64,000 nt of DNA, from the NCBI GenBank assembly GCA_016165875.1, contig JABBOT010000003.1, positions 30,361,663-30,425,662 on the forward strand, read 5' to 3'. Below are positions 12,295 through 25,950 of this stretch, one piece after another. The notes beneath the pieces are model-generated. The model saw nothing but the letters and a program-made list of their open reading frames with translations. It had not been told where the DNA came from and made no database searches. Position 1 is the first letter of the stretch. Each line of letters opens with the position of its first letter. The translations under genes were made by a program, and so were the position numbers. The stretch is from Acanthopleura granulata. Lineage: Eukaryota; Mollusca; Polyplacophora; Chitonida; Chitonidae.

Positions 12295-13400
12295 GTATAG
12301 GGATACACGGTGACTGGCTAGTTGAGTCCCGATTACCAACATCTTGTTATTTATAGATAAGATAACTTCAACCCTTGTACAGGCAAATATATAGGGACAC
12401 CATTAATTGTAACATCCTACTATAACCTCAATGTCTGTGGCAAGGGCTGCCAGGAAATGTCAGTTAAAGTTCAACTTGTCTAAATGTCAGTTATGACACG
12501 AGCGTGACATGTTAACGAATGACCCTGACGGTAATTTACGGGCGAATTGAATTACGGTAAAGCGAGCCATATAAAGCTGTATAGAGTGAATAATTTCCAC
12601 TACATGTGTCCTGTACTTTAAAAATTACTTTCTAAACCCATTTTACTGGACAACAAACAGGCTATCAGCCGTATTGCAAGTTATATTTGCCATGTATAAA
12701 AACACGTCCACCGTTACACATTAATTTGCATTAGCTTGCATGTATTAAACCCATCTATATATTGACATCTACAACCCCCACCAGCCTTTGTAGATACCCC
12801 TCCTGCTTTGTAGATAAACCCCTGCTCTAATATATAAACAGATATATGCAACATGAATCACAAACAAGTAGCATTAAAACTTCTTCGAGTGGCATACTTT
12901 GTTTAAACGTAATCCATAGAGGTAGCTGAACAATTCCTCGAGCTAAAAGGCGTACCAAAAGCAATGTAAACACAATCTGTGAATGTCAGCCTTTGAGGAA
13001 TTGCGTCGTTACGGCATATTGTTGCTTTGTTTGAAAATATATATTTATTTGGCTAAGATAAGTCGTAACTTACAATCGAAAATGCAATCGCCATGACAAT
13101 TTTCACAGACCACTTTTATGTACGAGTCAAATTTGGCCTACGATCGCGATCGTAACTTTGAAAAGTTTCAAGCAAGCGGTATAGCTTACATTTACAATCG
13201 ATTGTAAGGCCAGTTGTAAGGTTTACAATCGATTGTGGCTACAATCCCTTAGTGCAAGCGGGCCCAGGGGTGTTACAAGAAAAGACAACACTAGACCAAA
13301 TGTATATATGTGTCGATAAAGAATCCAAATCATAGTTGAAGATACGTAATTTTTTATTTTTGTGATGTATGATAACCGAGATATCCAAGTGTAAGGAAAA
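9795..13400. repeat. Near-identical 3.6-kb duplicated block, copy 2
   Basis: Direct copy of 1-3607 (offset 9794, then 9793 after the T-run difference). Flanks are unique on both sides: the left junction follows TCTGACGCTATTT, and the right junction continues into AACACTCACGTGAGG. Because this copy has uninterrupted flanks and copy 1 ends in a gap, this is the better candidate for the true locus. It includes the second (AT)n tract at 12247-12293. Confidence 0.95.
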
Positions 13401-15661
13401 AACACTCACGTGAGGAAAATCGAACCTCAATTTTAACCAATCAAGGGAGACATATTTCTACCACCCGAGAATACATCCGTTTCCTCTGTGACGTCATCAG
13501 TACATAGTTCACCATTGTGTCATATGGAAGTAGTGTTAAATGAGCTGTTTTCATTGTGATTACGAGGCAGTTGTGATATAGTTTAAAGCCATTTTCAACG
13601 CGAAAGTGGTAGTGGAACACATTTGAGGTTATTCCCTAAGGTCACAACCATGAGGCCACAATTGCGTGGCCTTCGATTGTAATAAACGGGATCGTGCGTC
13701 GCACACAAAAGAGTGTCTGGCCCCTAATACTGAAGAGCGTAGGGTACGGATGACGCGATATCGTATCTAAACTGGCGTATTCTATGTTCTCGTAGGAATT
13801 CCATTTTCAAAGGTGATTTATACAGTTACCAAGCACGTCATGAAAAACGCCTAAGCCCGCTTAGGTCTGTATGGACCCCTCTTCTGAAATAACTTCGATT
13901 ATATTTTTTGTTATCTTTTTTTAAAGGAAAATTGTTAAGTTAATAAATCTTTGAGGTGCGAAGGTTTTCCTACAATATACATCACTAGGTAAATAATATA
14001 TTCTTGAGCTGTTTATGTTGCATATGTTAAGTTTCCTAAAATTTCATATGTTATTGTGCATGCGATGTTTCGTTATACTGCATCATCTGTACGGGTGAAT
14101 ATGTGCAGTTCTTCAGTCACTCGAACAAGTACTGCAGATAATCCTTTGCATGGACATGCGTTCTGGGAAAATATTATAATATATCAGTTATATACAGTGA
14201 TACCTGATCGTTGAAGACATCACGTCTGTGGAGGTTATGCACCGGTGAAACAAGGACTTTTCACAACACGTTGGCTTTTATCGCTGGAAATCATTGACTA
14301 AACATTTGTATTCCACCATGCACGGTTGTGTTGATTATGCACCACATTGGCTCTGAAAGAAAACTTCAAGTTTATGGCAGACTTGAGCCCGGAAACGTTG
14401 ACCGAATGGTTTCGGAGCTTTTGTTTTTATCTCGGTCGTAAGATCGGTACCCGAAGCTGCAGCAAAGACATAAAACCAAAATATCGCAAGGTTTTACGCC
14501 ATCGAGTGTCGGTTCAAGAAGGCGAGAAAGATTTGTATTACCTAACACGACAGCTTGGCAACACGTCTGCCATTCAGGAGCACTCAACACTGTAGAGTCG
14601 ACAGCAGGAATTATATTACAGATCACCTTGTGCTGTAAACACGCCGCACGAACTGCACGAAGTTTTAATGCTGCAGTAATGTCTTCCTCAATGTCCTTCT
14701 TGGATGCAAGGCTTTTACATCACTTGAGCATGCAAAGTCTGATATAACAATTGCGTTAAAATCCTTTTTTCCACTGTAAAACTCTGAAGTGCCATCCATT
14801 TCCTGCGTTGTTGTTAATGCCTTTTCCATCAAAGCACAAGAACAGCGAACATGTTTCCAAGACGGGAAGTAGTCATGCAATAAGGAATTTTCATGTCTCA
14901 GGGATTCCAAATCATGAACACAAGCCATCTTCACCTGAGACCAGTGATTTTAACTTCAAATGAAAGAAAACATCTTTATAGTGAACCTTGGGATTAAGAG
15001 AAACTACTGAAAAAAATTTATAAAATTTATACCTTGTCGTTTTCCTTCGACTTTCTTGATTGAGTTAAATGTAGTTAAAAGATAAAATTCTATCCCGGCA
15101 TTCGCAGACTATACTGATTAACACAAAATGTAAAAACTGCGTTTTTGACATCCATTCTACCGCCGCGGCTTTGGAAGAAACTTTCGAAAAGTTTACTGGT
15201 GATAAAATGTGTTTACCCATGGTGTGTTTATGTGTTTATGCATGGTTATAAAAATGTATAAACCTAAACACCGCATCATCCTTTGATGAATTCGTAACCT
15301 TTATCAACAGAGTGCAATTATTTTATTGACTGGTGGAATGTACAGTTACATAGCCGAGTGGTATGTTTATAATCTGGTGATTATAATATCAGCTTCACTG
15401 GGGAATGTAAGGAATCTAGTGACCTTTGTCTGTTCCAAGTCATCTCGGTGTCGTACTCTGATTTTATACTGATGTGCAAGCCACTTTCGACGTGATAATT
15501 TTGTCGTGATATTTGCTATGCTGTGTTCGCAATATGCTAAATCATCGAGTCTCTTAATTGTTGTAGAACTCATATAGAAGAATAAACAACAGATTTATCG
15601 GAAACTTAATTACAATGTTACATCTTCCAAGATGGGTCGCTTGTGGTGTTTAAATTATTAT
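13401..15661. other. Intergenic DNA, no gene recognised
   Basis: Unique sequence. A small hairpin, AGGCCACAATTGCGTGGCCT, lies near 13652. Open frames between 14347 and 14934 on both strands give peptides of 82-89 residues without a recognisable domain or consistent splice sites; I treat them as non-coding. Confidence 0.5.
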
Positions 15662-15671
15662 ATATAAGTGT

Positions 15672-15820
15672 GATAGCACGTGGGAAGGTCCGCCAGCAAC
15701 CTACGGATAATCGTGGGTTTTCGGCTCTGCCCGCTTTCCTCTGACCATAATGTTGGAAGCCGTCGTGTTAATGAAATATTCTTGAGTACGGCGCAAAACA
15801 CCAATCAAATAAACAAATAA
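15672..15820 (+). mobile_element. tRNA-derived SINE, 5'-truncated
   Basis: Matches the body and tail of the SINE family best seen at 56233-56494. It starts at CACGTGGGAAGG and ends GCGCAAAACACCAATCAAATAAAC. The insertion is flanked by a perfect 10-bp target-site duplication, ATATAAGTGT (15662-15671 and 15821-15830). The tRNA-like head is missing. Confidence 0.9.
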
Positions 15821-15830
15821 ATATAAGTGT

Positions 15831-16704
15831 TATACACCGAAGAAAGGGGACAATAATTGAGATATAAGAGAATCTTGAACGGCGAAACCTGTTAACAGAC
15901 TTTGCGGTACAATGTGTCTTAAGTGTAGTGAGCTAAAGTATATATGGCCGACTCGTCCAGCACTGAACCGTACAGTCTAATTACTCTTTTGACGGGTACA
16001 GGAAGGTACCACAGCCTCCTTAACTGATGAGGGGGGATGTTATATTAGACACCCGTCTCTATGTATTTATACACACTATACCCAGCAGTAGAAAGGCCGG
16101 ATGACCTAGATTTTACAAACGTGCAATTGATTTTTTTTACAAGCTTCTTGTCGTTTCGTTATGATTTATGCGAGTGGGGGTTAAACGGTGCTCCTAAGCT
16201 AGATTATTACATAGAGAGCGCTCGGGGCTTTTGCCTTACTGGCTGACACTCGTACAATAGAACCGCTCTATGCTAATTCCCATTATCACTTAAGTATCCT
16301 GCCGCGACCGCATTACGTCAGGCTGCTGTTTTGGCTTATAAAGTAAAATCAGCCCGGACAGATTAGCTATCAGTGTTTCTTAATGAGCAAGCCCCTACTT
16401 CCCTGGCGGATACCAATTTATCTAAGAAGCTTTACATTAATAGACCACACGGCAGCAGACATGTCGGAGTTTGTTTCCATTGTCTCCCATTCAGATGGTA
16501 ATACACTGAAGCGCAGCATTTATACGCCAAGGCCATGGCGAAACAAAAGTACCTCGGGGTAATTGGGATTACATTACATAAAAGTAGATTTGAGGCACTT
16601 TCTTGATATAATCTGAGCCTTCGAATAATAAAACTGCGGCTTAGACCTTTATTGTTGTGATAATTTAGTTAAAATTCCACGAAGTATTATAAATGTATAC
16701 TACA
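15831..16704. other. Unique non-coding DNA, possible regulatory block
   Basis: No gene seen. Part of it (about 16230-16640) is dense in homeodomain-type core sites: TAATTGGGATTACATTA near 16560, CTTAATGAGC near 16379, and CCATTGTCTCCC near 16478. This is only suggestive of a cis-regulatory element. Confidence 0.3.
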
Positions 16705-16716
16705 TTGTAATTCAAT

Positions 16717-16953
16717 TTATTTATTTATTTATTTGATGGGTGTTTTAAGCCGTACTCAAGAATATTTCACTTACACGACGACGTATTATGGTGGGAGGAA
16801 ACAGGGCAGAGCCCGGGGGAAACCTATGACCATCCTCAGGTTGCTGGCAGACCTTCCCACGTACGGCCGGAGAGGAAGCCAGCACGAGCCGCACTTGAAC
16901 TCACAGCGACCGCATTGGTGGGAGGCTTCGGTCATTGCGCTGCACTAGATTTG
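16717..16953 (-). mobile_element. tRNA-derived SINE, nearly full length
   Basis: Minus-strand copy. Reading right to left it has the remains of the tRNA-like head (B-box-like GAGTTCAAGT region), the central body with GGAAGGTCTGCCAGCAACCT, and an (AAAT)n tail. It is flanked by a perfect 12-bp target-site duplication, TTGTAATTCAAT (16705-16716 and 16954-16965). Confidence 0.93.
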
Positions 16954-18195
16954 TTGTAATTCAATAGGCAGCCAGCTGTTGCATGGCTTTCCGATGTAAG
17001 TCTTTCATGTTAGAGCAATTTGAGCACCTGCTTAACCAGCGTTAAATTACGTATAAGCTCGCTTATAAGGCAATTTTCAACATTAATTTCGCACATATCA
17101 CGATGGTTTCTGTTTGTATTACATACCAGGCCCAATATCAGCACACAGTGCTGAAAACCTGGAACGCTTCACCAAAGGTATCAGAAATGATGCCTCACCA
17201 AGCCTACTTGTATACTTATTGTACATCCTCCTGACCGTACAGTCCCTGTATACTTGTATAAAGTGCTGTTTCACCGGAATACCTGGATGTATTGACACTC
17301 CCCGTACGCTGCATGGTCGTCACTTAACTGGGGAAGTACCAAGCTTAAAAACATTAAAAACCAAGACCAATACCATAGTCCGTGTTGAACCCGGGTCTCC
17401 CGCTTTAGAATCAGAGTTTCTGATCTGTCTGATTTCTGATGGTTACTATCTGACGCTACATATGTCAAATTTTTTTTAAAAATTCTAAAAATTAAAATCT
17501 TCAGAAAAATGTAAAACATTTGATCACTATCCCAGCCGATAAACATTTCAATCTTATGTACATTGATTTTATAGCTTTCAACGTGAAACAGCCGTCTATC
17601 ACGACTTCAAAGTTTAAGGAAAGTGAATAACATTTCGCTAATACCGTCTGCATGTCCTTTGATATGAAAAACACCGATCAGAGTCCGGCCTGTTATATAC
17701 ACAAGACGACATACAATACATAACTCAACCTGTTTGAATCCGATCGCTTCTGTCAAACTGCACCATTTAAAATCAAATTTAGAATCTATAAACTTTGATT
17801 TGATCATTTGATCTAATCTAGATTCAGATGCAGCATGTTTTGAGCGTGTTTGATGTAAACTATAGAGCTAGGATAGCATTATCGCGGTCTAACAGGGGAT
17901 ATATCACCGTGAGTCGATAAGTTATGTGTGCAGTCAATCGGCCTCCCGTCGAGATCTGTATAGGGCTACATTGTATGTAAGGGGAGCGCTGTACCGTATC
18001 ATAAAAGAACGGTCTGTTCCCGTTTAAGTGCTGTATTTGTCACCGAGACACTTTGCTTAGCGTCACACATTTCATCAATATTCTTCTCATGGCCAATCTT
18101 CGATTTCTTACAAAAAAAATGGTAACAATATATTGTCAAGAACATTTCCCCAGTGGAAAGTATGTGAGCTGCGACTGCAGCATTACTAACATGCA

Positions 18196-18255
18196 TTGCA
18201 ATGACTGAATGATTATGGCTTAACGCCGCTTCGGCACTGTTGCTGTCAGATCGGG
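18196..18255 (-). mobile_element. Fragment of a second SINE family (3' end)
   Basis: Contains GATTATGGCTTAACGCCGCTTCGGCACTGTTG, similar to 19505-19562 and to the 3' end of the element at 42688-42965 (GGTTTAACGCCGCTTATAGCATTATT). Only the tail part is present. The longer peptide readable on the minus strand here is a product of this repeat plus flank. Confidence 0.4.
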
Positions 18256-19504
18256 GCAAGTTTGCATTACAAATAACGTGTATGCGGCGGGATCTGTGGG
18301 TCACTATGGACAAGGATAACTTTTCAGTAACCTCCGGTTTAGTTTTAGAACTTTTAATATCATGCCAAGCTACACTTTGCGCCACAGTGAATCAGAATAT
18401 GCAATATGATGTAAGAGTCGTGTATTCTTGTATCAAATCAATTCAATTTGAAAAACAGATCTTAACAAGAAGCACCTCGTACATTTTGCAGAGCAGAATT
18501 AAGGAGTTTGTATAATATGTGGCAGGTAATGAAAAGCTCTATGTCATGTACAATGACAACCTATTGCGTTTCAAACTAAAATGGCCCTCTGGGAAGACTC
18601 ATTGGCTAAGCGGCAATAAAAATGCCATTTATTGCGCAATTAGCGGATATTACTTTACAATGTCCTTCAGAGCACGTGCTTGTGCATTCAGGGAGATATA
18701 GATCTTGAGTACGAAACAATGGCTCTGCGTATAGCCGCCCGCCATGGAGGAAATTGAAGGCGTGCGCATGGTCGGAAAGCCTATTCAATATTGACCTTGC
18801 CTTCGTGCAATACAAACCGACATTATGTAATCAGCATTATGCGGCTAACGGTAACATAATCCGATTAATTATGTGAATAGAACGAAACTGGTGGTTAACA
18901 TGCTTAAATACTTGATAGGTCTATTCTTTGCCGACATTGAGATAGGCAAGAGCCGACATGTATAAAAGGGTCACACACTGCCGGGTCAATACCGGAAATC
19001 ATGCAAAAGGCTACATATTACATAATCGGGGAAATTGGAATTGAAATTATTTCTAGCTCCACCGGAATTTCAGCCCCGAGTGAAAAAAACGCAATCCGAG
19101 TGCAGTCTGTGCTTCGATTTGTTCGCCTGCCACACCGCCATGTATTTATGTTCTTTTACAAGCAAAGCAAGTCGCCAAAAATTGAAAGATACCGATGGAA
19201 AACCTAAATTTGCCCCATAATTCTCTTCAGGGCCCACGCGGTTCTCCAAAAATCTATTTTGTTGTTGTTGTCCCTATGAAAGTCACATTTCCAGGAGGAA
19301 CTATTATGTGCTGTTGTTGGTGACAGGTCTATATGCATGGTGGACGATTGCATGTACATTTCTCTACACCATATTGGATGAAGGCACGACTTAATGTTTG
19401 CACGTAGAGGCGAGTTTAGTATTTTAGAGTCAGAAAATTTTGTCTTTGTTCTAGATCAGTGTATTATGACTGAGGACGAAAATCTGTCTGGAAGCGTAAG
19501 AATG

Positions 19505-19562
19505 ATAGAATGATTATGGCTGAACGCTACCTTGGCACTATCTTAGCCATATCGTGGCGAGG
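19505..19562 (-). mobile_element. Fragment of a second SINE family (3' end)
   Basis: Contains GATTATGGCTGAACGCTACCTTGGCACTATCTTAGCCATATCGTGGCG, which aligns with 18196-18255. The phrase AACGCCGC..CAGCCATATC is a pattern I associate with common molluscan repeats, from memory and not from a search. Confidence 0.4.
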
Positions 19563-22500
19563 GAACCGTAACAGTACATACAGGATGTTTGCTCACGTTA
19601 ACTTCAATTTTGGCTGTATGATTGGGCAAAAGTTACTCTTCAGCTCATTTGGTGACTGATGTTGTGGTTGCTTCACACACAGAGATAAGGTTGTGTCTAT
19701 GATTATGTAGATGCACACATTATATAGCTGCGTTGAGTAATGTTCCGGGTATGAAAGCCAGCGACGGTGAAAGCACCGGTACGATCGTGACATGTTTAAG
19801 AGGACTGGCTGTAGCTTACAGCGAATTACAGGTATACTTATTGATCGCAGAGTCTTAGCGGTACTACAGCCCTGGCAGTACGACTGATTTGTGGCCCCCA
19901 TCTGTTAGGAGCTCTCCAGTAGCAAATGACTGTGTTGTTGTGAGCAACACCTGCAGGGCACTGGCCGTCCCGGGGACACGAGCTCGGGGCCGGGAATCAG
20001 GCAAACTTATGCGTGTGTACGGCCTCGGACATTTAGGGTTGTCGAGGACGGGCGCGCTGAAGAGGCGTGGAGGAGTCATTAAAATTACCCGGCCCATAAA
20101 ACCTCCCAGTCAAATACTGACTTCACGACGGGCCTGAAACCTCATATCTTTGAAAAATCTAACCTGTTAAGATCCGCTTCACAGCTGGTTCACAAAGGGA
20201 GAATTCTACCTCAGTTAAGTATTACATATGTAAAAAACACACAGATGTAGCGGAGATCGCACAATTCGATAATATGTTGACTATTATCCCTGCATGGTTT
20301 ACATGTATATATAAAAAGACCCGTTGTATAGCAAGTGGCATGTCATCGCGATTTACACAAAATCTATTTATACTGACCTTAACAGAAATCCAGTTTTATA
20401 TCAGTGTGATCTGTAGATAACGCTCTTATAACGGTCGTATAGAGGAAAGGGTCTTATTATCCCATAAGAGTGTACAGCAGGAGGAGTGTGGCTGAGTCGA
20501 AACCTGTGTATTATTGCATACACATAAAGTGTGCACATAATTCAGCCGGCAGTACATAACTACAGCAGGGATTCTATTGTTGTTGGGAATTTTTGGTTCA
20601 AGCAATGACATATATTGCTATTCTAAAATGTGGTTCAACTTCATGGTAGTTTGTCGTTGTGTTCTTTTAAGTGCACGTTCAGGATAGCACTAGCATCATA
20701 GGTTTACCTAGCGACATTGTAGATGCGCTATGTGGTAGTGCAGCGGTTGGAACTTTTCCACCAAACTTTTCGATGTAGTTTGAAACTAAACATGGCGGTT
20801 TAACATTACTTGGCAACCCCATTTAGCCCAGTGTACCCGTATATGACGAAACATAGCTTGCAATCAGTCTATACCCCTACCGTTGCTAATCACTTGTTGT
20901 CTGAGGTAGTAGCTTATACCCTAGCAAACAAATCTTGAGACTTTAGTTTACTCGGTTTAGCCAGACAGGGCTAACATGGACGTATGTGTATCTGAAATGA
21001 GTTGCGATGAAGTACAATATCGCAGATTTCTTCCCTAACGCTTTACCCGCTGTAACTCAGAGAAAAGCTTCGGAACTTCGTACCAAAGTTTAGCCAACTC
21101 CATTTTGGCATTTCAGTTCTGGACAAATGCTCGTTTCGACGGCGATATAGAAACCGCCGTATATCTTGTATCACCCCTCACTATACCATTGCTTAGTTAA
21201 CAGACTGGCGTTATACTGTGTCGCTGGGGATATATCTCCGTTCGTCCTTCAGTACAAGACATCTGTAACGAGGGTTGATTCTGGATTAGGATTGCCCAGC
21301 GCACATGGCCCCATGGAATGTAGGGAGTACATGAGTTTTAACCGGGCTACCTTCGGCGATCCAACCCTGTTCACCGCGTGCTCTGCATAGGGAGAGATCA
21401 GAAGCCACGCTTACTGGTGTACTTACATACGGTGGTGGCAGCCAGTTCGCCTGCCATAAATTTGCTAAACGGTCGTTTTTGTTTATTGAAACAGTTACGA
21501 GAGTGGAGAGAGCGTCAGCTGTAAATCAGCCTCGTGGATCTTCACCATAGTTATTCGGAGATCTCATGGTGGTGAGGGTAGGGACGGGAAGAGTGGTTCT
21601 CACGATATCCCGATATATACAGCTGAGTTCCACCAGCCAGCAAAGTTGTTGTGAAAAATTGCAATATAGCCCGCTTGCATTGAAAGCAGGGCACATCGGG
21701 ATTCTATTATATGGCGGTGAAAGATATTGCGAATACAAACATGCATGGAGCCCAGTATATAGGGTCCGTGTCTATCGATGTTATACTGTGCAGTTCTCTG
21801 TGTTATCTCCACAGCACCGGTAATGACCCACTGGGATTTCGACAAAAGGGCAAGGAGATCCATTCCATTATTGCGCTACATATCGATACGAGCGGTGGTT
21901 TTGTATCGTTTAGTGGGAAGTGGGGTAGATGCGATACTATGGCAACATAAACACTATCACAGTGACTTTATGGCTGGAGCAGATGGCGCTGCATGTATAG
22001 GCTGCATATCTCAGGGAAGTACAGACAAGATAAACCCTGGACTAATGGATATATACAGTTGTGGTGAATATATCTTCTTGTAACATCGTGATTACGATCT
22101 GGAAACTGGAAACTCTCTGTGTCCGGAAATCAAGACAGTCATTTATACCCTAAGCAGTGGCTGCCATTAAACTATACCAGATAAAGGTAGACGATTATAC
22201 ACGTGTGCTACCCGTGCTCATGTATTAACTGATCAGTGAAGTCTGCTTTAATGTACAAAGGTGTACTCATTAAAAACGAATGTGTATCACACACGCTGTA
22301 ACAAAAGTGAACATCTGCACCTTTCGTGTACTAGAAGTACATAGCCATGTGTACCACCAATACTCATATTTTTGTTTCAAGTGCACAATTTGTACACCTC
22401 TAGTACACAAAGTTTCTACGTGTTCAGTTTTGTTATTTACAGTGGGTACTTAGAGAATATAGAATGAAAGGCAGTCTCCATACAGTAGGCAACAAGTATA

Positions 22501-25500
22501 TACAAGAAGGTTGAATATTGTATTTAAACATTAGTCTGTGTTAATGCTTAAGTTCTCCTCCTCCTCAAATGCTCGTATATTCTACATCACATAAGTTAAA
22601 ACGGCAAGGCCTGCACGCAATGTAGCGGCAACATTAGCATCCCTGTAAATAATACATCTCTGATAAACTTACGAAACATTCTGAAATATTCCGATTACTT
22701 ACAGAAAGCTACCTTCACCAGTGGCAGTTGCAATATGTTAGAGATTATGCTGGTATCCGCAACATATTATTACGTAAGCCGATATAGCTTGGTGTTACAT
22801 GAAGGTTCATTATAGAGTATTTCATGTATACGCATGGTATCTTGTACAAATATAAAAAAAAAGGAAAAGAAAAATGTGAAAAATCAGTCCTTTGTTATGG
22901 AACCGGTACAGGTAAGCGTTGATCGAGGTTGCCAGTGGTCCACGGAGGGTGTGTTGGGGTTAATTCCTCAGGCAGATAAGCTTGTCAGCCCGGGCGTTAA
23001 CAAATCAAGGAGAGATAAGGTAGGCCGCCCGTCCAGGACGCGTTAACCACCTTACTAAGGCTGAAGCCACAGCTGTACTTTGAACACCTACCATAAAGGT
23101 TATCAGTCCAAAATAATAAATGAGCCAATTCCCTAACTGCAACTTTCTCTTCTTAGGGACCAATCTAACCGAGGTTCCCGCAAGCAAAACTATTTGCATT
23201 TAATCAATTCTTTTAATTTGTAATATACATATCTACACCTGCATAAATCTGAGTGTATCTGTAAACCTAATAAAATGTCAATTTCTGCCGGACTTGTAAA
23301 CGACCAACTTTAAAGCCCCACTTTACCCACAAAATTAGACGGAGGCCTAATTTGCATATTAAAGTGACGACGATGTCAAGCCTATTTGATTTAGAACCGT
23401 TTTCAACTTGATCTCATTTGCATATTTTGTCTACATGTCGATGTGGTTTTAGACGGTTTAAATATACACAACACAACTATGCATTGTATAACCCTAATTT
23501 TCTACACCAGCTGCTAAGTATGTATGCATTAGCCTGTACGAACACCATGCCTTAATCTCTTATTAGTGAAGACTTCTATAAATGCACATGTTATGTATGT
23601 ATATATTTAGTACACAATACCCCATATATAAAGACTATAATCAGACAGGACAAAGAAAACCCGGGTAATTGACATCATTAGCAGGATATAAGCTTCTAAC
23701 ATTGTATATGTCTTTGTTTGACGATGGTTTCTTATATCTGCTGAATATTTAATGAGTAATTAGCTAATCCGTGAGTTATACGGGTGCAATAAAGTATAGC
23801 TTTTCCAGTGATTGCTGGTATACGTCTCACGTATCATAGGCCAGGAGATAATCAGGACTGACGAAGCACAACCTTATACATGACGCAGGTGAGAAAACAG
23901 CCATCATACACATAAAAGGAAGTTACGACAAAACAACTTTCAGCAACGTCTGGGCCTAAAATTATAATCTTTGTCTGTCAAAACGTTGACTTAAACGTAT
24001 TGCATACGGCCTGAAAGTTTGTATACTGACTAGGTAAATTTAAGACCTGTATCGCATGAAACCTGGAATATAATATGCCTTCAAGGTTTCCTGGAGTCAA
24101 AATGTGAAATCCCTTTAGACAATGCCACAGGTAATATGTGGGTAAGGCATTCATGAATAAAGCTACAGAGTATCTGTTGTGCATCCAAAACAATTGCATC
24201 AGCACATATAGGAATCGAACCATTGCATGAAACTTAAATTTTGAGAGTTGAATGGCTGTTATAAATACAAGCTTTGACGTCTCAGAAAAGATGGAACCTA
24301 CACATATAGGCAGAAATGTAGATATTACAGAAGGACTATGGCCAGATTAAATAAAGCCCACCCAGGAATATCTTATGCTAAAATTAGTGAGCACCTAATA
24401 CAACCATTAGATGTTATGACTGTCGATCGCATGCAGCAGACACGTTAATGTCTATCTTTCGAACATATGATCTCAAAAGGTTGAATCGGGCATATAATAA
24501 ACATTTTACACAAGGATAACTTAGTCTCATACTTCAGTTTCATGATTACCAAAACTTGTAAGTGATGAACATAAACGTGAAATGAAATTAGTTTCATGCT
24601 TGTTCTCTTTCGACATGCATGGGCTTTGATTAACCCTGAATTTTAACAGCCCCTTCTTCAGCTTTTACTTACAGTTTTGATGCACCTGTTGCCTTACATT
24701 CATCATGTTTCGGATGGAAAACAACTAAATGGATGGTGGAAAAAATATTTCCCAGCAAAACGAATCAGATGTTTTTCAACATTACATCATGTTTAATATG
24801 CCTTCTTCAGACAAATTGATCCTCTATAGGCCAGACGATACCTGGGACTGTCAGGTGCAGCGGACGGAATCAAGCCGCACATGTATGGATAACACACCTT
24901 AATTACACAGGTTATGATGGGGATAGAGAGCTGAAGAGGATAATTCTAGCGTCTTTTAAAGCAGAAGAGGCATAAATCTTCAGCGCTGGTAATTTAGCAG
25001 CCGAAATACAATTTAGAAAATTGCAGTGCCTCCAGCGATCTGTGCGCTAAGCGTGGAGCAGTCGGTGCAACCTTGGTGGTTCGCTTTCTTGTCTGAAGTT
25101 ATGTTAGGCTGAAATTCCAGCCTGAACTCGAGGGCTCATTCCAAGCCACTCGGGTCAGTTCTGGGGGGAGAGGGCCGACAGATACAAAGCCACTGTTAAA
25201 TGGCCCTGCTCTCGGGGTATACATTGGTTAGTTCGAATGTTTACCCAGTCAACCAACAGAACCGATCCATTATCATACACGGGGCAAAGATACAAAGCTC
25301 CGGCAAGCTTCCTACACTTTAGACATCACACCCTACCCCCCAGCCCCCACGGCCTTAATTAATGGTCTAACAGATCTGCAAAAGGCGGACTTAACCCCGT
25401 TCTAAGCTGGTGAAACACAGGCAAACTGAAGGGAACAAAAACACAGGGTTTATAATCACATAACCAGAGTTAGACCTGGAAGTTTATTCTATACAGCCAA

Positions 25501-25920
25501 CTCACCGGACTGCATACAATGACAAGGATTCAATCTCGCCGATTCTCGTTTGAAAGGAGATTTGAAAACATCGATCCCAAGGAAGATTTAGAATAGTTTT
25601 GTCAAGACTTATTTGTAGATGTTTTAAGCAGTCACGGCAGAAGAGCTCCACTTGTGTCTTCACACAAATAACGCATAGTCTCTTTTCAAACGACAGACCC
25701 AAAATATACATTGTAAACCGATATATCTATATATATACAATATCTAGTATAGCTTTATCTTTTGTACAAATGACGGGTCCCTATACATTTAACTAGAGAC
25801 AGTTTCTTCAAATTTACCCTTTTTCTCGTTTTTTATACGATAGCTTCTTGCGCAGACAGTCACTTCGCCAGTGTCTGACCCATAAGACAAACATGTCACA
25901 GTCATATAGCATCAACAAAT

Positions 25921-25950
25921 ATCTATATATATATATATATGTGTGTGTGT
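25921..25950. repeat. (AT)n(GT)n microsatellite
   Basis: An AT run followed by a short GTGTGTGT run. It is a simple sequence with no other feature nearby. Confidence 0.9.

Larger units (their letters stand above)
16966..25920. other. Long intergenic region, no gene recognised
   Basis: About 9 kb without a supportable coding region; open frames are short and mostly overlap on both strands. Two small fragments of a second SINE-like family are noted separately. A GC-richer stretch at about 19890-20135 is open on both strands, but no domain is recognisable. The stretch at 24840-25230 lies about 2 kb beyond the 3' end of the frizzled gene and contains TTAATTACAC and CAGGTG motifs; it might be regulatory, but that is unproven. 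Confidence 0.5.

Noticed and set aside
14347..14934. Open frames of 82-89 codons on both strands
   Set aside because: Overlapping frames on opposite strands, no recognisable domain and no coherent splice model. Possibly a decayed transposon, but not demonstrable.
17114..17546. 121-codon plus-strand frame and its antisense partner
   Set aside because: The composition is repeat-like, with a B-box-like GGGTTCAACACGG on the minus strand near 17385. There is no protein domain, and it is too weak to name as a SINE.
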